The notes: a model not told the origin generated them from the letters alone. A DNA stretch of 64,000 nt from Dactylis glomerata (GCA_007115705.1 QXEO01000382.1:7655318-7719317), one strand, 5' to 3'; shown: positions 1 to 11,740, counted from the stretch's first letter. Numbers and translations are program-made.

Positions 1-1064
1 TCAGAGGCAAAAATACACCTTGATGAAAAGATATGACAAGATCTGAACGCATATCAAGGCGAAAACGAAAACCAAAAGCAGTAGCGGAAAAAGTAGAACA
101 CTCGTTGAAACGATAGGAGTGAAAACGAGAGTGTTCTTGGCAATGAAAAATGAGTTCATCTCCTCCAAAAGAAACATGATGTGATCTAACCATTTATTGC
201 AGCAAACAAAACTAAACCAACTAAGAAAACTAAAACAACTGACGCTCCAAGAAAAACACATAGTGCATGAAGCAATAAAAATATAGTGTTTTGAAAGGTG
301 ACCTGATTTTTGCCGATGAAGAAGGGGTGCCTCGGGGGCATCCCCAAGCTTTGACGCTTGTACTTCTTGGATATTTCTTGGGGTGCTGGGCATCCCCAAG
401 CTTGAGCTTTTGTCCATTCTTCAACTCATCTCATCATTCTCCAATCCCTACACTTGAAAACTTCCTTCATACAAAACTAAACACAATTCTATTAGCAACA
501 TTAGTGTAAGCATAAAATATATTAAACCTCTTTTAGCTTCAGGTTTCAACTCAAAACCACCACATATATAGCAAATACTACTGTAGCAACTCCCCAAAAA
601 GTTCCATGATCAAAAGAACTCAAAAGAAAGCGATAAAGTGGCAAACACAAATATTGGCAGAAATCTGTCAAAACTGAACAGCTGACAAAGGTCGAATTTT
701 TGAGGGATTTTCTGTTGCTCAAATCAAAAAGTGTTCAACTAAGAAAAGTTTGGATATAACCTAGGGCATATGCACAAGAAATCGCAAGTCCAAAAGATAA
801 ACAGAGAATTTTCACGAATTTTTACGGTGTAGCACCGAAAACAGTTTCAGGACAACAACATCCCCAAATCTTTACCTCACTTAAATTAGAGGCTTCTCTT
901 GGCACAAAAACGAAATAAACAAGATAAGGAGCGGTCATTACAGTAGTAATGACTTCCAAGACTCAAATAAAAGAAAAAGTACTGAAAGTAAAAACATTGG
1001 GTTATCTCCCAAGAGTGCTTTTCTTTAACGCCTTTGAGCTAGGCGCAGTCATTTGCAAAGATGC
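1..1064 (-). other. 3' untranslated region of element A
   Basis: No gene is visible in this stretch. In reverse complement it matches 25390-26440 of element Z and 29310-30340 of element Y closely, including the 'cttgggagataaccca' stretch just after the ORF, the 'aagcttggggatgcccccg' block, and the 'catcaaggtgtattt' stretch at the left edge. The region is therefore a family-wide conserved tail rather than coding DNA. Short open frames here are broken differently in the other copies. Confidence 0.75.
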
Positions 1065-1853
1065 TCATGTGGGCGCCATATAGGAGCTTGAGGCAAAGGT
1101 GCCATATAGGAACTTAAAGCAAAAGAGAGCATCAAAAAGCAAATGTGGAACACATTTAAATCTAAACCACTTCCTATGAAAAATAGTCTTGTAAAGAGAC
1201 AAGTCATGAAAGCGCAAGGCAAAAAGCATAGGAAGGCAAAACAAGTACAACTTCAAGAATTGCAACATAAAGAGGGGAAACTTAATATTGTTGAGGTCCA
1301 TCAAACCATGTTTCCCTCTCTCATAATAACTTTCAGTAGCATCATGAATAGAACTAACAATATAACTATCACATAAAACATCCCTATCATGAGCCACATG
1401 CATAAAAGGATTAATACTCCCCACATGAACAATTGTAGTAGGAGTAGATTCAACAAAATAATTATTCTCATCACCATAATCATCAAAAACAAGAGGCATA
1501 TTGTAATCATAACTATTTTTCTCCTCAAAAGTAGGTGAATTGAAAACATTATAATCATCATCATAAACTAGAGGCTTAGTATTATCACAAGATAGAGAAC
1601 TACTATGTCGCATAGCATATTCATCAAACATATCATCATAAGAAGGAACATGGATAGCACTAATGGTACAACAATTATTAGAATTGGTACCAAAAAGATT
1701 TTCAATATCAAAAGTAGAGTGCTTTTCCCAATCATGATCACTAACATAAGTAATAGGCATAGGAACATCATCCCAATCAGAATTATCATAATCTATAGCA
1801 GGATCATAACGCTTAGGGGAAGATACCATGTCCTCTCGCCTCTTACTCCTCTT

Positions 1854-1886
<33 letters not shown>

Positions 1887-3554
1887 CTCTCCTTTAGGAG
1901 GGAGAGACTTGAAGGGCATCTTCTCCACATAATCTGGTTTGCTGACAGGAACAACAGAAGAAACTTTGGAGGATTCCTCCTCTCTATTAATAAGATAAAA
2001 ACATCTATCAGTCCTGTCATAGCTTGGCAAAATATCAAGTTTTATAAGATTCTGAATGTAAGTATTTGCAAGGCAATCTTTAGCACAATAGAGACGACAA
2101 CCACGAAGGGTGCTATTAATATCAACATCATTCATATCTATCAAAGCAATCTTTCTAGATATCTCGTCACACGCCAAGAACAAAGTGAGCTCATCATGCT
2201 GATTAGGAGTAATCTTGTCATCACAATACAAACTTAAGGTACTAGAAGAGTAACTATTAGGGTTTGAGCATTGGAAATTAAAATGACCTATGTCATCGCA
2301 ATGTTTACAAAGAAAAGGATAAAGCTCACAAACCTTTTTACCGATCTCACCTATATCCTTGTACCACATAGTAGTTTCTTCATTTGCGTGGGTGATGCAA
2401 TAATCTTCCTTGTTGTAACTCTGTTCACAAGGTCTATGTACTCCGCAAAAATTAACATGCTTATAAGAAATAGTACTTTTAGAAGTTTGAGCATGTTTAT
2501 TGCAATCATCAACAACAATATCACTTTCTATGCAAGTGTCCTTAAAAGGTTCATGATACACGTCCCCATTTCTTTTAGGAACATTCATATGGGAAGCAAA
2601 GGCTTTAAAGCAATCAACCATAATTTGAGGATCAAGACCATATTTAGCACTAAGCTCTTGAAAATTAGCAGTTTCAGCGAAAGACTTAATGCAATCAAAC
2701 TCGTAATTCATACCTGATCCCTTACCTTTGTCGCTATCCCAACCTTCAATATTGTTTTGAATTGTCTCAAGCAGATCCCACTTGGTGTCAACATCCTTGC
2801 TTGTGAAAGACCCATCAAAACATGCATCTAGATAGTCCTTGTAATATCCTGAAAGCCTTGCATAAAAATTATTAATAACAATATTACGGGGAAGATCATG
2901 AATCGGACATTTATGCATTAGTAACTTCAATCTTCCCCACGCTTGGGAAATGCTTTCTCCCTCATGAGGCCAAAAATTATATATCTGATTACGATCTTTA
3001 TGAATCTCACTTGGAGGATAGAATTTAGAATAAAAGAGAGGTACAATTTCCTCCCAGCCAACAGATGGACCATCTTTAAGCAGCCGATACCATTCCCCGG
3101 CTCTGCCTTTCAGTGATAAAGAAAATAGCTTCTTCTTAACTTGGTTCATCGAAATACCTGCACACTGGAACAACTCGCATAATTCATGTATAAAGAGCAG
3201 ATGATCACCAGGATGGACAGTTCCATCTCCTAAATAGTAGTTATCCCTAATACGTTCAACAATCTTCGTAGGTATTTTAAAAGGATGGGGAGCACAGGCA
3301 TCATTAGAAACATCACATATGGGAGATAAAATATCATTAGAGCAAACTTTCTCCACTAAAGCTGGGGGACTAAAAATATCATACTCAACAAAACCAGCTT
3401 CCCCAAGCTTAGACTTTTCTATAGCATTAGCAATAACGGTATTCAAAGCATTCGTACTAATAACATTGCTATGCGAAATAAGCTCCAAAGGATTTTCAAT
3501 TTTCTCTTCAAATCTAAAATCAGGAAAAAGACTAAAGAACTCTTTATTTTCCAT
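1065..3554 (-). CDS. gag: Gag-like protein of LTR element A
   Basis: 829 residues starting at an ATG about 110 nt inside the primer-binding site. Residues about 93-270 form a plant Gypsy-type Gag capsid domain, recognisable by the GRAGEWYRLL, FYSKFYPP and SISQAWGRLKLL blocks. A CCHC zinc knuckle (CKHCDDIGHFNFQC) lies at about 416-429. A lysine run at about 558-568 is encoded by an expanded (ctt)n tract. An acidic, Asp/Tyr-rich stretch follows. The last 70 or so residues are hydrophobic and resemble the end of element Z's ORF (YYERGK...HRKW motif). There is no protease or polymerase. The frame is fully open, which is notable in this decayed setting. Role as particle-forming Gag is inferred from the domain. 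Confidence 0.8.
1846..1884. repeat. (ctt)n microsatellite inside the element A gag ORF
   Basis: About 13 consecutive ctt/ttc units on the plus strand encode the poly-lysine run of the minus-strand Gag. Being a trinucleotide repeat, its length changes keep the frame open. Confidence 0.9.
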
Positions 3555-3666
3555 TAAGCCTAACTAGTGAAAATAAAAACAAGAAACAAAAAGATGTAAC
3601 TGCAGAATCTAAAGGAAATAACTCCGAGCACTCACACAGGAGGATGCGAGCACCTTTTACCTTACC

Positions 3667-3684
3667 TCCCCGGCAACGGCGCCA
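3667..3684 (-). other. Primer-binding site of element A
   Basis: On the minus strand the sequence TGGCGCCGTTGCCGGGGA lies 10 nt inside the 5' LTR. The same 18-mer, with at most one change, sits just inside the 5' LTRs of Y and Z, so it is the priming site used by this family. Confidence 0.8.
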
Positions 3685-3694
3685 GAAAAGAGCT

Positions 3695-5231
3695 TGATGT
3701 CTACGCACTTCTATTCTTGTAGACACTTGTTGGGCCTCCAAGTGCAGAGGTTTGTAGAACAGCAGCAAGTTTCCCTTAAGTGGATCACCCAAGGTTTATC
3801 GAACTCAGAGAGGTTAGAGGTCAAAGCTATCCCTCTCAAGCAACCCTGCAATTACGATACAGAAAGTCTCTTGTGTCCCCAACACACCCAATACACTTGT
3901 CAGATGTATAGGTGCACTAGTTCGGCGAAGAGATAGTGAAATACAAGTGGTATAGATGATTATAAGTAGCAAACGTGATGTGAAATAAATATCGCTGTGA
4001 GCAAACAAGTAACAAAATAGCAAGTAAACGGTGTGCAATGCTTGGAAACAAGGCCTAGGGATCATACTTTCACTAGTGGACACACTCCCAACAATATAAC
4101 ATGACTGAACAAATAACTTCTCTTTGCTAAGGTACTCTGAATTACTCTCCTATTGAATAACACTAATCATTGTGTAGTGGCTACAGAAGCACCCCTTAAA
4201 GTTCATCAAGTACTTGACAAACACCACTCATAGAGATATCCAAATCAGATCACAATTCAAGATAGAAATCATTGCAACTTAAACCAAGTACTAACACGGT
4301 GCACACACTGTCAACATTACACCATGAAAGGAGGAATAGATCACTCAAACTATCATAGCAATAATTATTCTCATAATCCACAAGAGATCACAATCATAGC
4401 CTAAACCAAGTACCACCATGATGCACGCACTGTCACCGTTACACCATAGTAGGAGGAAGAGATTACTTTAATAACATTGCTAGAGTACACAAAATATCTG
4501 AATAATAACATGTACTTGTTCAACATGATACAAAGCTCACGATCACATAAAGATCACATCATGGGAGAGAGAGGTGAACCACATAGCTACCGGTAGAGCC
4601 CTCAGCCCCGGGGATGAACTACTCCCTCCTCATCATAGGAGACAGCAAGGTTGATAGAGATGGCGGTGAGGTCGATGGAGACGGCGGAGACGGCGATGGA
4701 GACCGATGGAGATGGCTCCGGGGGCACTTCCCCGTCCCGGCAGGGTGCCGGAACAGAGACTTCTGTCCCCCGAAATTCGTCGACGGCGGCGGCGGAGCTG
4801 CGGAACTGTTTCTGGAAAATTGCCGACTCCCCTAGGGTTTTCCGTCCCGAGGCTTCTTATAGGCGAAGGGGCGATGTCAGAGGAGGGCCAGGGCCTCCTC
4901 ACACATGGCTGGCGCGGCCAGGGGCCTGGCCGCGCCACCTGTGTGTGTGGGGCCCATGTGGCCCACCTCCTACTCCTCTTCGGATCTCTGGAAGCTTCCG
5001 GGTAAAATAAGACTTCAGGAACTTGTTTCGTCCAATTCTGAGAATATTTCCTGTGTATCACTTCTGAAACACAAAAACAGCAGAAAACAGGAAACTGGCA
5101 CTGTGGCACTTGTTAATAGGTTAGTTCCGGAAAATGCATAAAAGTGCCACTAAGTGTAACGAAACAATAGGCAAATCGTGTAAAAACAAGCATGGAGCAT
5201 CAAAAATTATAGATACGTTTGAGACGTATCA
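3695..5231 (-). repeat. 5' LTR of element A
   Basis: 1537 bp. On the minus strand it starts TGATACGTCTCAAACGTATC and ends in ...GACATCA next to the primer-binding site. It aligns over most of its length with the LTRs of Y, Z and the solo LTR at 33669-35262. The first 24 nt contain an imperfect palindrome (gatacgt/acgtatc), a hallmark of the family. Confidence 0.8.
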
Positions 5232-5514
5232 TGGTGCTGAGGGTGCTATTGCACTTTCTTATGCAAATGGTGCGGACTTCGACTGGGAGAAGGTGAGCTC
5301 CCCCTATGGCCGCACCCGCGATGAGATGAAGGCTTTCTTTGAGAAGGCGAAGAAGTTGGTGCCTGCACTGGTGGCGACTATTTCTCCTTCGGCAGCCTCC
5401 GCGACATCTACTGCGCCACCTCCAGCGGCGGAAGATCCTGCGCCTCCATCAACTGTTGGCGAGGAATTTGTCATGCCTTCTTCTGCCACGGAGAAAAATG
5501 CTGAGGTGGCGTAG
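5232..5514 (+). CDS. C-terminal fragment of antisense Gypsy-associated protein (PF04195/DUF1409-like)
   Basis: This frame is open into element A and reads GAEGAIALSYANGADFDWEK, then a Pro/Ser/Ala-rich tail ending at a TAG. I recognise the block as the C-terminal part of the 'putative gypsy type transposon' proteins that grass Gypsy elements encode on the antisense strand. The N-terminal part is missing because element A is inserted exactly here. Any ATG upstream lies in A's LTR and is not the true start. The downstream sequence is AT-rich and may be a 3' untranslated region or an intron leading into the next block. Confidence 0.5.
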
Positions 5515-5688
5515 ACTCGGCTTCTATGTAGCTTTCAATTTCTCCTTTTGAATGTAAAAACTTTTAGTCGCGTGCAACCCGAGAACCTTAGTCAAAGGGT
5601 TTTGCACTTATGTAAATATGTTTCCTTCTTATGAAGTCTTGTGCCGTCTCTCTGAAATGTTTCTCTTTTCTTTTCTTTTGACTTCCAG

Positions 5689-6624
5689 TTGATGCACACC
5701 AATGATCCTTTGACTTGCAGGCCTGCTCCTTCCTCTGCCCGCACGTTCGGCTCGACGATTTCGTCGCCTCCTAGTCGATGCAGTCAATGCACAGAGTATT
5801 CTTCAAGGATTTCTGATCTTGAGGCTCGCTTGACTTTAGCCAAACGCCAAGCTCAGATGGCTTTTGATAAAGCTAGCAAAACTTCTGGTTTGATGAAGCA
5901 GGTATCTATTCTTGACGATAAGGTATCTAGTCTGATGGCGAAGATTGTACATCATGAAGAGTGCGACTCTTTTGTCATTGGTATTATCAAATCTGCCTGC
6001 GAGATGCTGCGATGTAAGGTTCCTTGCGACTCCTCTTTCTTTTCCTTTTAATCCACTGCTTTTTTTGTGATATCGTTTGCTATCATAGGCACTTGTTTGG
6101 ATTTCGCTGCTGAAGATCGTCGGGTTACCGAGCGAAATGCGGCTCTAGAAAGAATGTTCGCCGGTGTTGAAACTTTGTGGTCTGATCCTCGACGCCGGAG
6201 TGCTATTGTATTGCTTCAGGACCGCGCCCAGCACATTGGCGAGGCAGTTGATGGCTGCAGAAGAGCTCTCGTAACTATGCACTTTGTTATGCTTCCTCGC
6301 AATCCTCTGCCTGCAACTTTCCCACTGCTTCTTGATACTTTTAGATCCAGCCAGCGAATTCATCGATTGATAGAGCTGAACTTAGTGGCAGGTGCCAATT
6401 TTGCTCTTGGATGGATACGCAAGTGGCAGCCAAGAATTAATTATAGTTCTATGTCGCTGAGCTATCCTCCAGGTGGAGCTAGCCTTCGAGTACACTTGGA
6501 GAGTACCTTGCAGCCTGCTCGACGAATTATAGCCAGGCTGTTGCAAGAAGATGCCGCGTTTTTCCGCGAGTATCACTACTTAGACCCTTTAGGTGTAGAC
6601 GATTCAGACAACCCGATGTTGTAA
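5689..6624 (+). CDS. Two-exon antisense ORF of element B
   Basis: Two coding blocks in the same frame are separated by a 75-nt segment (6014-6088) that starts gtaagg, ends catag and contains the only in-frame stop (TAA). Removing it joins ...CEMLR to CTCLDFAAEDRR through one shared codon. The product is about 285 residues: a coiled-coil-like stretch (ISDLEARLTLAKRQAQMAF) followed by a helical C-terminal half ending at TAA 6622-6624. It reads against the direction of B's gag. Acceptor-like 'ttccag' and 'ttgcag' just upstream suggest it may be spliced to the preceding block. Its function is unknown; similar antisense ORFs occur in Tat-lineage elements. Confidence 0.55.
6014..6088 (+). other. 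Predicted intron in the antisense ORF of element B
   Basis: GT-AG segment, 75 nt, T-rich before the acceptor, multiple of three, with one in-frame TAA. Both sides continue one protein frame. Confidence 0.55.
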
Positions 6625-6912
6625 TACTTATGTGGAACGCGAGAGTTCATGATTTCCCAACTTTATGTCTGAAATTTATTCTCAGATCGTTTTTGTATGA
6701 TTCGTGCGTTTGTCGCATTTTCCCTTTGAAAGACTCGTAAACTCGAATATGAGGAACGTTTTGTCTTTATTATACTTGTAATGTAAGATACATGGGGTGA
6801 CCCAAGAGATCCGGCCTATGACCTGTGTTTTGGATCTAGAGGGCATTGCCCCTGGTATAACTCGTGGATTTTACAGCCTTATTCTTCTACTCTACTTTGT
6901 TGTTCTTTATGT

Positions 6913-9900
6913 TTATGCCGTCATGGCATTCTCTTCTTCTCCTGTATCTTTGTCTTCTCTTGACGCTCCTACTCGTGGTTTCTTCATCTCGGGCTCCGCA
7001 ACGCGTCCTTCGAGTAGCTTGACGCCTTCTGTAGTCGTGCTTTTCGCCTTCTCTGCATAGTTGGCTGTCATGCCAAAGTTTTGCACCATCTTGTGGAACT
7101 CCCTGTCGAAGAGATCTGAGACTTCAAAACTTCCTTTTACTGTAATTATTCCTCTTGGTCCTGGCATTTTGAGTACCAGATATGTATAGTGAGGCACTGC
7201 CATGAATCGCAAAAACACGGGTCATCCGAGGATCGCATGATACTGAGATGGCCAGTCCATGACTTCGAAGTCTAGCTTTTCTCTTCTGTAGTTTTGCCGG
7301 TTGCCGAAGCAAACATTGAGTGCTATTCGACCTAGTGGATAATTAGCACTTCCTGGTACGATCCCATGGAAGAAACAATCTGTTGGCTTCAGGAACTCTA
7401 ATGATATATGCATTGCTTTGAGTGTTTTCGCATATATCAGATTGATTCCACTTCCTGCATCCATGAATATTCTGTCGACATCGTATGCTCCGATTTGAGC
7501 TTTGAGTACCAAAGGTGCATTTCCCGGCCGAGGTACTGTTATAGGGTGATCTTCCCTGTTGAACTCGATGGGTTGTTCTAACCAGTGTAGATATTCTGTT
7601 GTAGCTGGAGGTGAAGTGACTGCTAGATTGACTTGTCGAGTAATACTCTTTTCCTCTTTGTTTGACTTAGGCACAAGTTGTATCATTGCTGTGATGTGTC
7701 CCTTAGATGGAACGTACCCTTCGTCGTCATCGTGTCCCTGGTTTGGCTGGTCTTGTCCTTGAGGTGCTCCACTATTCCCTTGCTGATTTGTGGGAGGTTT
7801 GTTGCTTCCTTCGTATCCTTGTCGCCTTGCTTCGGTTTGTTTGTTTAATGCTGCCTCTTGTAGCTTCAAGAATGTTGTGCAATCTTTCATTGCATGCCTG
7901 GATACTCGCTTTCCATCGATGAACGCTGAGTGTATATGACAAGGTCCATTGAGCATGTCTTCTGGCGACGGGTTGTACTCTCTGGATTCTCTCGTGGGAA
8001 ACTTTTTATAGTCCTCTTTTCCGTAGCTTCAATATCCCGAGCTTCTGCGATCACTTCCTTGATAGCTGTTGTCCTTGTACCACGCGGCTACTTGGCTATG
8101 GGAACCGTAATTGTCGTAATTGCGGGACCGTCTCCTTTGACTTCCGTATCTGTTTCTTCTATCATCTTCTGGAGATCGCGTACGCTTGTTGTTGCATGCG
8201 TCTTCTCCGTCTGCGAATCTATTTGCTACATCCATGAGGTCTGATACTATTTTTGGCTTAATTCTTCCCATCTCTTCGACTAGGTCTCTTCGCCTTTATC
8301 CAATGATGAACGTGTCTATTGCTCTTTCGTCTGAGACTTCGACTGTTGAGTTTTTGATAAGACTCCATCTTTGGATGTATGCCCGTAATGTTTTGTCGCG
8401 TTGTTGCACACATGCTTTGACTTCTTCTATTGATGCTGGCCGCTTGTATGTCGACCTGAAGTTGCTTGTGAATTGCTTTGTGAGGTCTTCCCAGCTCCCA
8501 ATGGTTTCTTTCTCTAGTTTGCTCAACCATGACCTTGCTGCGCCGGTGAGGTGTAGTTGCAAACTTTGCATTGCTGTTTCTTTGGTTCCTCCCAATATTT
8601 GTACTGCTTGCAGATAGTCTGAGAGCCATGATTGTGGTTCCTGTGATCCGTCGTACTTTTGTTGATCATGAGGTAATTTGAACCCCTTGGGTACTGGTGT
8701 AGTGCGAACCCTGCGGGTAAAGCACGATGCTCCCATTTCCTTTTCGTCGTCTTCATAGTCGCGCTTTCCATTTGGAGATCGAGATCTTCGGGTTCCTCCA
8801 TGTTGTCTTGGTGACGGCGATCGAGATCGCTGATTACTACTTCTGTGCCGAGGACTGTTGTGACGGCTTGTGCGCATCCTTGTGGTGATATACTTCCTCT
8901 CCTTTTGCTGATAGCTTGTGGCCGACCATGTTGAGTTCGTTTAATGCTGCTCTATGCATATGTTCCCTAGGATCCCCTGGGCTTGGTCGAGTTGTAAGCA
9001 GATATGCTTGTGCTGCTACTAGTGCTGCTTCAGGGGTTTTTGGTATGATGTTCCCCTGCTCATCGACCGATAGGAAGAACGAGTCGAGCTTTTTGGAGAT
9101 GCTTTGCCTTTCTGAGTACTCGAGGTTTTCGTACCTTGAACCATGTCGATGATTTCTCCTTGCATTAGTGTGTGATGCGTCGCTTCGTGCTCTGCGAGCG
9201 GCATTGCTAGCTGCAATGGCTGATTCTATTCTTTGTTGTATCTCTAGTTTCTCCTTTGCTAGTTGTTTTGCCTGCTGCCTTAGGGCATAATGATACCCCA
9301 AAAGCATGTCTTTGCTGGAATTTGATGGTATTGGCGTGCCGTGTTCTACGGCTTCTCTTATTATTCTCCATTCGTCGACTAATAGTCGAATTTTTCCCTG
9401 GCTGTGAGGGATTCTGCTGTTTGCCCTTCTGCTAGATGATTTGCTCCTCTGTCGATATTTGCTGGGTTTAGCACTGGATTGTTGTTTTCGTCGAATTCTT
9501 CTGAATTGTCTCCTACGATGGCAAGCACCTGGCATTGTTTGCCGATGTTACTATTAAAGCTTGAGAAGATCGAGTCCCCATCTTCAAAAAGCTCTAACCC
9601 TGTCTTTCATGTATCTGTTGACTTGTCTGAGATATCGTCGAGGCAGATCATGAGATCTTCGAATTGGACCCCTGCGTTGAAATTTTCCATTGCTTCGTTG
9701 TCTTCTGCGATTTTCCCTTTTTGCACTTCTTCTAAGCTGACCGGCGAGTTTACCTCGCTGGAAGAGCCTTCAGAATATTCCATCATTGCTACTGTTTCAG
9801 GCTCACTTGCACACGGATCTTGTTTCGTTGGATCTGAAAGGCGAGATGAACCCGATGGCCCGATGAAGATGCTTAAACTTCCGATTGTCAACCCCATCTC

Positions 9901-9996
9901 TTGATTTTCGTCGACTTCTGTATTGTTGTTGGCTAAAAGCGAAAAAGCCGTCGAATTCATGATTCCAACGCCCAAGGTCTCCACGGTCGGCGCCAA
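6913..9996 (-). pseudogene. gag-pr: gag-protease region of element B, broken into pieces
   Basis: Four or more open pieces follow in order on the minus strand. An N-terminal segment begins just inside the primer-binding site (9607-9996, with an NSTAF motif also found in element X). A basic segment covers 8837-9535. The capsid part (8296-8877) carries GFKLPHDQQKYDGSQEP and GAARSWLSKL, and 8029-8271 carries SDLMDVANRFADGED. The protease (7222-7956) has FMDAGSGINLIY as its active-site block, Asp-Ala-Gly instead of the usual Asp-Thr/Ser-Gly. A TGA at 7222-7224 ends it right after HAILG, and the frame continues to 6913. Frame changes and stops mean it is not functional. Reverse transcriptase is absent. 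Confidence 0.8.
9978..9995 (-). other. Primer-binding site of element B
   Basis: Minus strand TGGCGCCGACCGTGGAGA, two bases inside the LTR edge. Element X has the same site with one change (20399-20416). Confidence 0.75.
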
Positions 9997-9997
9997 T

Positions 9998-10332
9998 TGA
10001 CGAGGGTTAACTCGACAAATGTCCTAGATGAAGGACTTAGGATCGGGGAAAGAGGGCGTCGGATGAACTCGAAGGTAAAGTTAATTGAAATAAGTATGTA
10101 TCGAAAGTAAACTTGGGTGTTCAACCTGGCTTGCTTTCAATCTGGCCTACACCATCCCCTCCTGGCCCCTATATATAGGTGGCCAGGTCTCGAGGACAGG
10201 GTAGGGTCCGATACAGATTACAATATCGACATATGGTAAGAACTCGTATCTCGACTATCATTACAATTGGGCCTAGCTTAACGAGCCTCGGGGGTACTCA
10301 ACTAACGGGCTCTATTAGCTATACCCTTGTCA
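9998..10332 (-). repeat. 5' LTR of element B
   Basis: 335 bp, minus strand TGACAAGGGTATAGC ... CCCTCGTCA. It is colinear with the 343-bp 5' LTR of X (20054-20396). The TATA-like 'tatatata' (about 10171-10178) followed by 'ggtggccagg' is in the expected place for the LTR promoter. Flanked on the right by ctcac. Confidence 0.7.
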
Positions 10333-10529
10333 CTCACACTCCGGAGCTTTGACAAAGGGCTATGGCAGTCGACAACAAACAGTTGAAATTTTGAGGGCAA
10401 GCCCAAGTGCAAGCATTTTGACTCACCCTCGGGGGCTACTGAGGGTCGACGTCGACTGTTGTTCCTAATGTGCTGGCATAGCACTCGACAAATCCATCAG
10501 TCGCCAGCACCGCTTATACTGTTCATATT

Positions 10530-11740
10530 CTTCGAGTGCGGGCTATCTTGTCCCTCGAAGCGCACTGCTCATATTCTTTGAGTGCGGGCTATCTTGTCCC
10601 TCGAAGCGCACTTCTCATATTCTTCGAGTGCGGGCTATCTTGTCCCTTGAAGCGCATTGTTCATATTCTTTGAGTGCGGGCTATTTTATCCCTCGAAGCG
10701 CACTGCTTATATTCTTCGAGTGCGGGCTATCTTATCCCTCGAAGCGCACTGCTCATATTCTTCAAGTGCGGGCTATTTTGTCCCTCGAAGCGTACTGCTT
10801 ATATTATTCGAGTGCGGGCTATCTTGTCTCTCGAATTGCTCTTTCAGGTCTTCAGCACCTTTATTATTATTCGAGTGCGGACACTCTGTCCCTCGAATCG
10901 CTCTTTCGGGTCTTCAGCACCTGCATTATTCTTCGAGTGCGGGCTATTTTGTCCCTTGAAGCGTACTGCTTATATTATTCGAGTGCGGGCTATCTTGTCC
11001 CTCGAATTGCTCTTTCAGGTCTTCAACACCTTTATTATTATTCGAGTGCGAACACTCTGTCCTTCGAATCGCTCTTTCAGGTCTTCAGTACCTGCATTAT
11101 TCTTCGAGTGCGGGCTATTTTGTCTCTCGAAGCGTACTGCTTATATTATTCGAGTGCGGGCTATCTTGTCTCTCAAATTGCTATTTCGGGTCTTCAGCAC
11201 CTACATTATTATTCGAGCGCGGGCTAGCTTGTCCCTTGAATCGCTCTTTCGGGTCTTCAGCACCTCGATTATTATTCGAGTGCGGGCTATCTTGTCTCTT
11301 GAATCGCTCTTTTGGGTCTTCGGCACCTGCATTATTATTCGAGTGCGGGCTATGTTGTCCCTCGAATCGCTCTTTCGGGTCTTCAGCACCTTTATTATTA
11401 TTCGAGTGTGGATGCTCTGTCCCTCGAATCGCTCTTTCTGGTCTTCAGCACCTTTATTATTATTCAAGTGCGGATGCTCTGTCCCTCGAATCGCTCTTTT
11501 GGGTCTTCAGCACATTTATTATTATTTGAGTGCGGATGCTCTGTCCCTCGAATCGCTTCATCAGGCCTTCAGCGCCTCCATATTGTTTGAGTGCGGACGC
11601 TCTGTCCCTCAAGTCGCTTCATCAGTCCTTCGGCGCCTCCATATTATTCAAGTGTAGACGCTCTGTCCCTCAAATCGCTTCATCAGGCCTTCAGCACCTC
11701 CATATTATTCGAGTATGGGCTGCTTAGTCCTTCGAATTTA
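10530..11740 (+). repeat. Tandem array with 46-bp and about 60-bp units
   Basis: About two dozen units, each built around TTCGAGTGCGGGCTATCTTG followed by TCCCTCGAA. Type-a units (46 bp) continue with 'gcgcactgctcatattc'. Type-b units (about 60 bp) continue with 'tcgctctttcgggtcttcag'. From about 10762 the order a-b-b' recurs with starts near 10762, 10931 and 11101, a higher-order period of 169-170 bp. Each unit starts TTCGAG and closes with CTCGAA, so single units can form a short stem. Units decay toward the right end. Confidence 0.85.

Larger units (their letters stand above)
1..5231 (-). mobile_element. LTR retrotransposon A (gag-only, non-autonomous, cut by left window edge)
   Basis: Minus-strand LTR element read from right to left: 5' LTR (3695-5231), primer-binding site (3667-3684), one gag-like ORF (1065-3554) and a 3' untranslated region (1-1064). 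The 3' LTR lies beyond the left edge. No reverse transcriptase, integrase or RNase H motif is visible, so the element probably depends on proteins of an autonomous relative. It belongs with elements Y and Z of this window, which have the same TGATACGTCT start, primer-binding site and 3' region. It is inserted in element B; the right-hand target copy should be tggtg at 5232-5236, but its partner is outside the window. Confidence 0.85.
5232..10332 (-). mobile_element. Gypsy-type LTR retrotransposon B (pol-deleted), interrupted by A
   Basis: Minus-strand element entered from its 5' LTR (9998-10332), followed by primer-binding site, gag and protease remnants (6913-9996) and a gene on the opposite strand (5232-6624). 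No reverse transcriptase or integrase follows the protease, so pol has been lost. Its 3' LTR must lie left of the window, beyond element A. Strong protein similarity to element X (44091-46550) shows both belong to one family. An antisense ORF between gag-pol and the 3' LTR is a known feature of Tat-lineage plant Gypsy elements. The right flank ctcac (10333-10337) is one target-site copy. Confidence 0.8.

Noticed and set aside
1605..2237. 210-codon plus-strand frame opposite element A's gag
   Set aside because: Shadow of the long Gag frame; Ile/Arg-rich without domain.
5134..5231. ATG-initiated start for the antisense ORF inside A's LTR
   Set aside because: The first 30 or so codons belong to A's LTR and arose by insertion; the real N-terminus was further left before A inserted.
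10628..11657. Overlapping open frames of 199 and 327 codons in the tandem array
   Set aside because: They follow the repeat, which lacks stops by chance in several frames; unit lengths of 46 and about 60 bp shift the frame, and the peptides are low-complexity repeats without domains.
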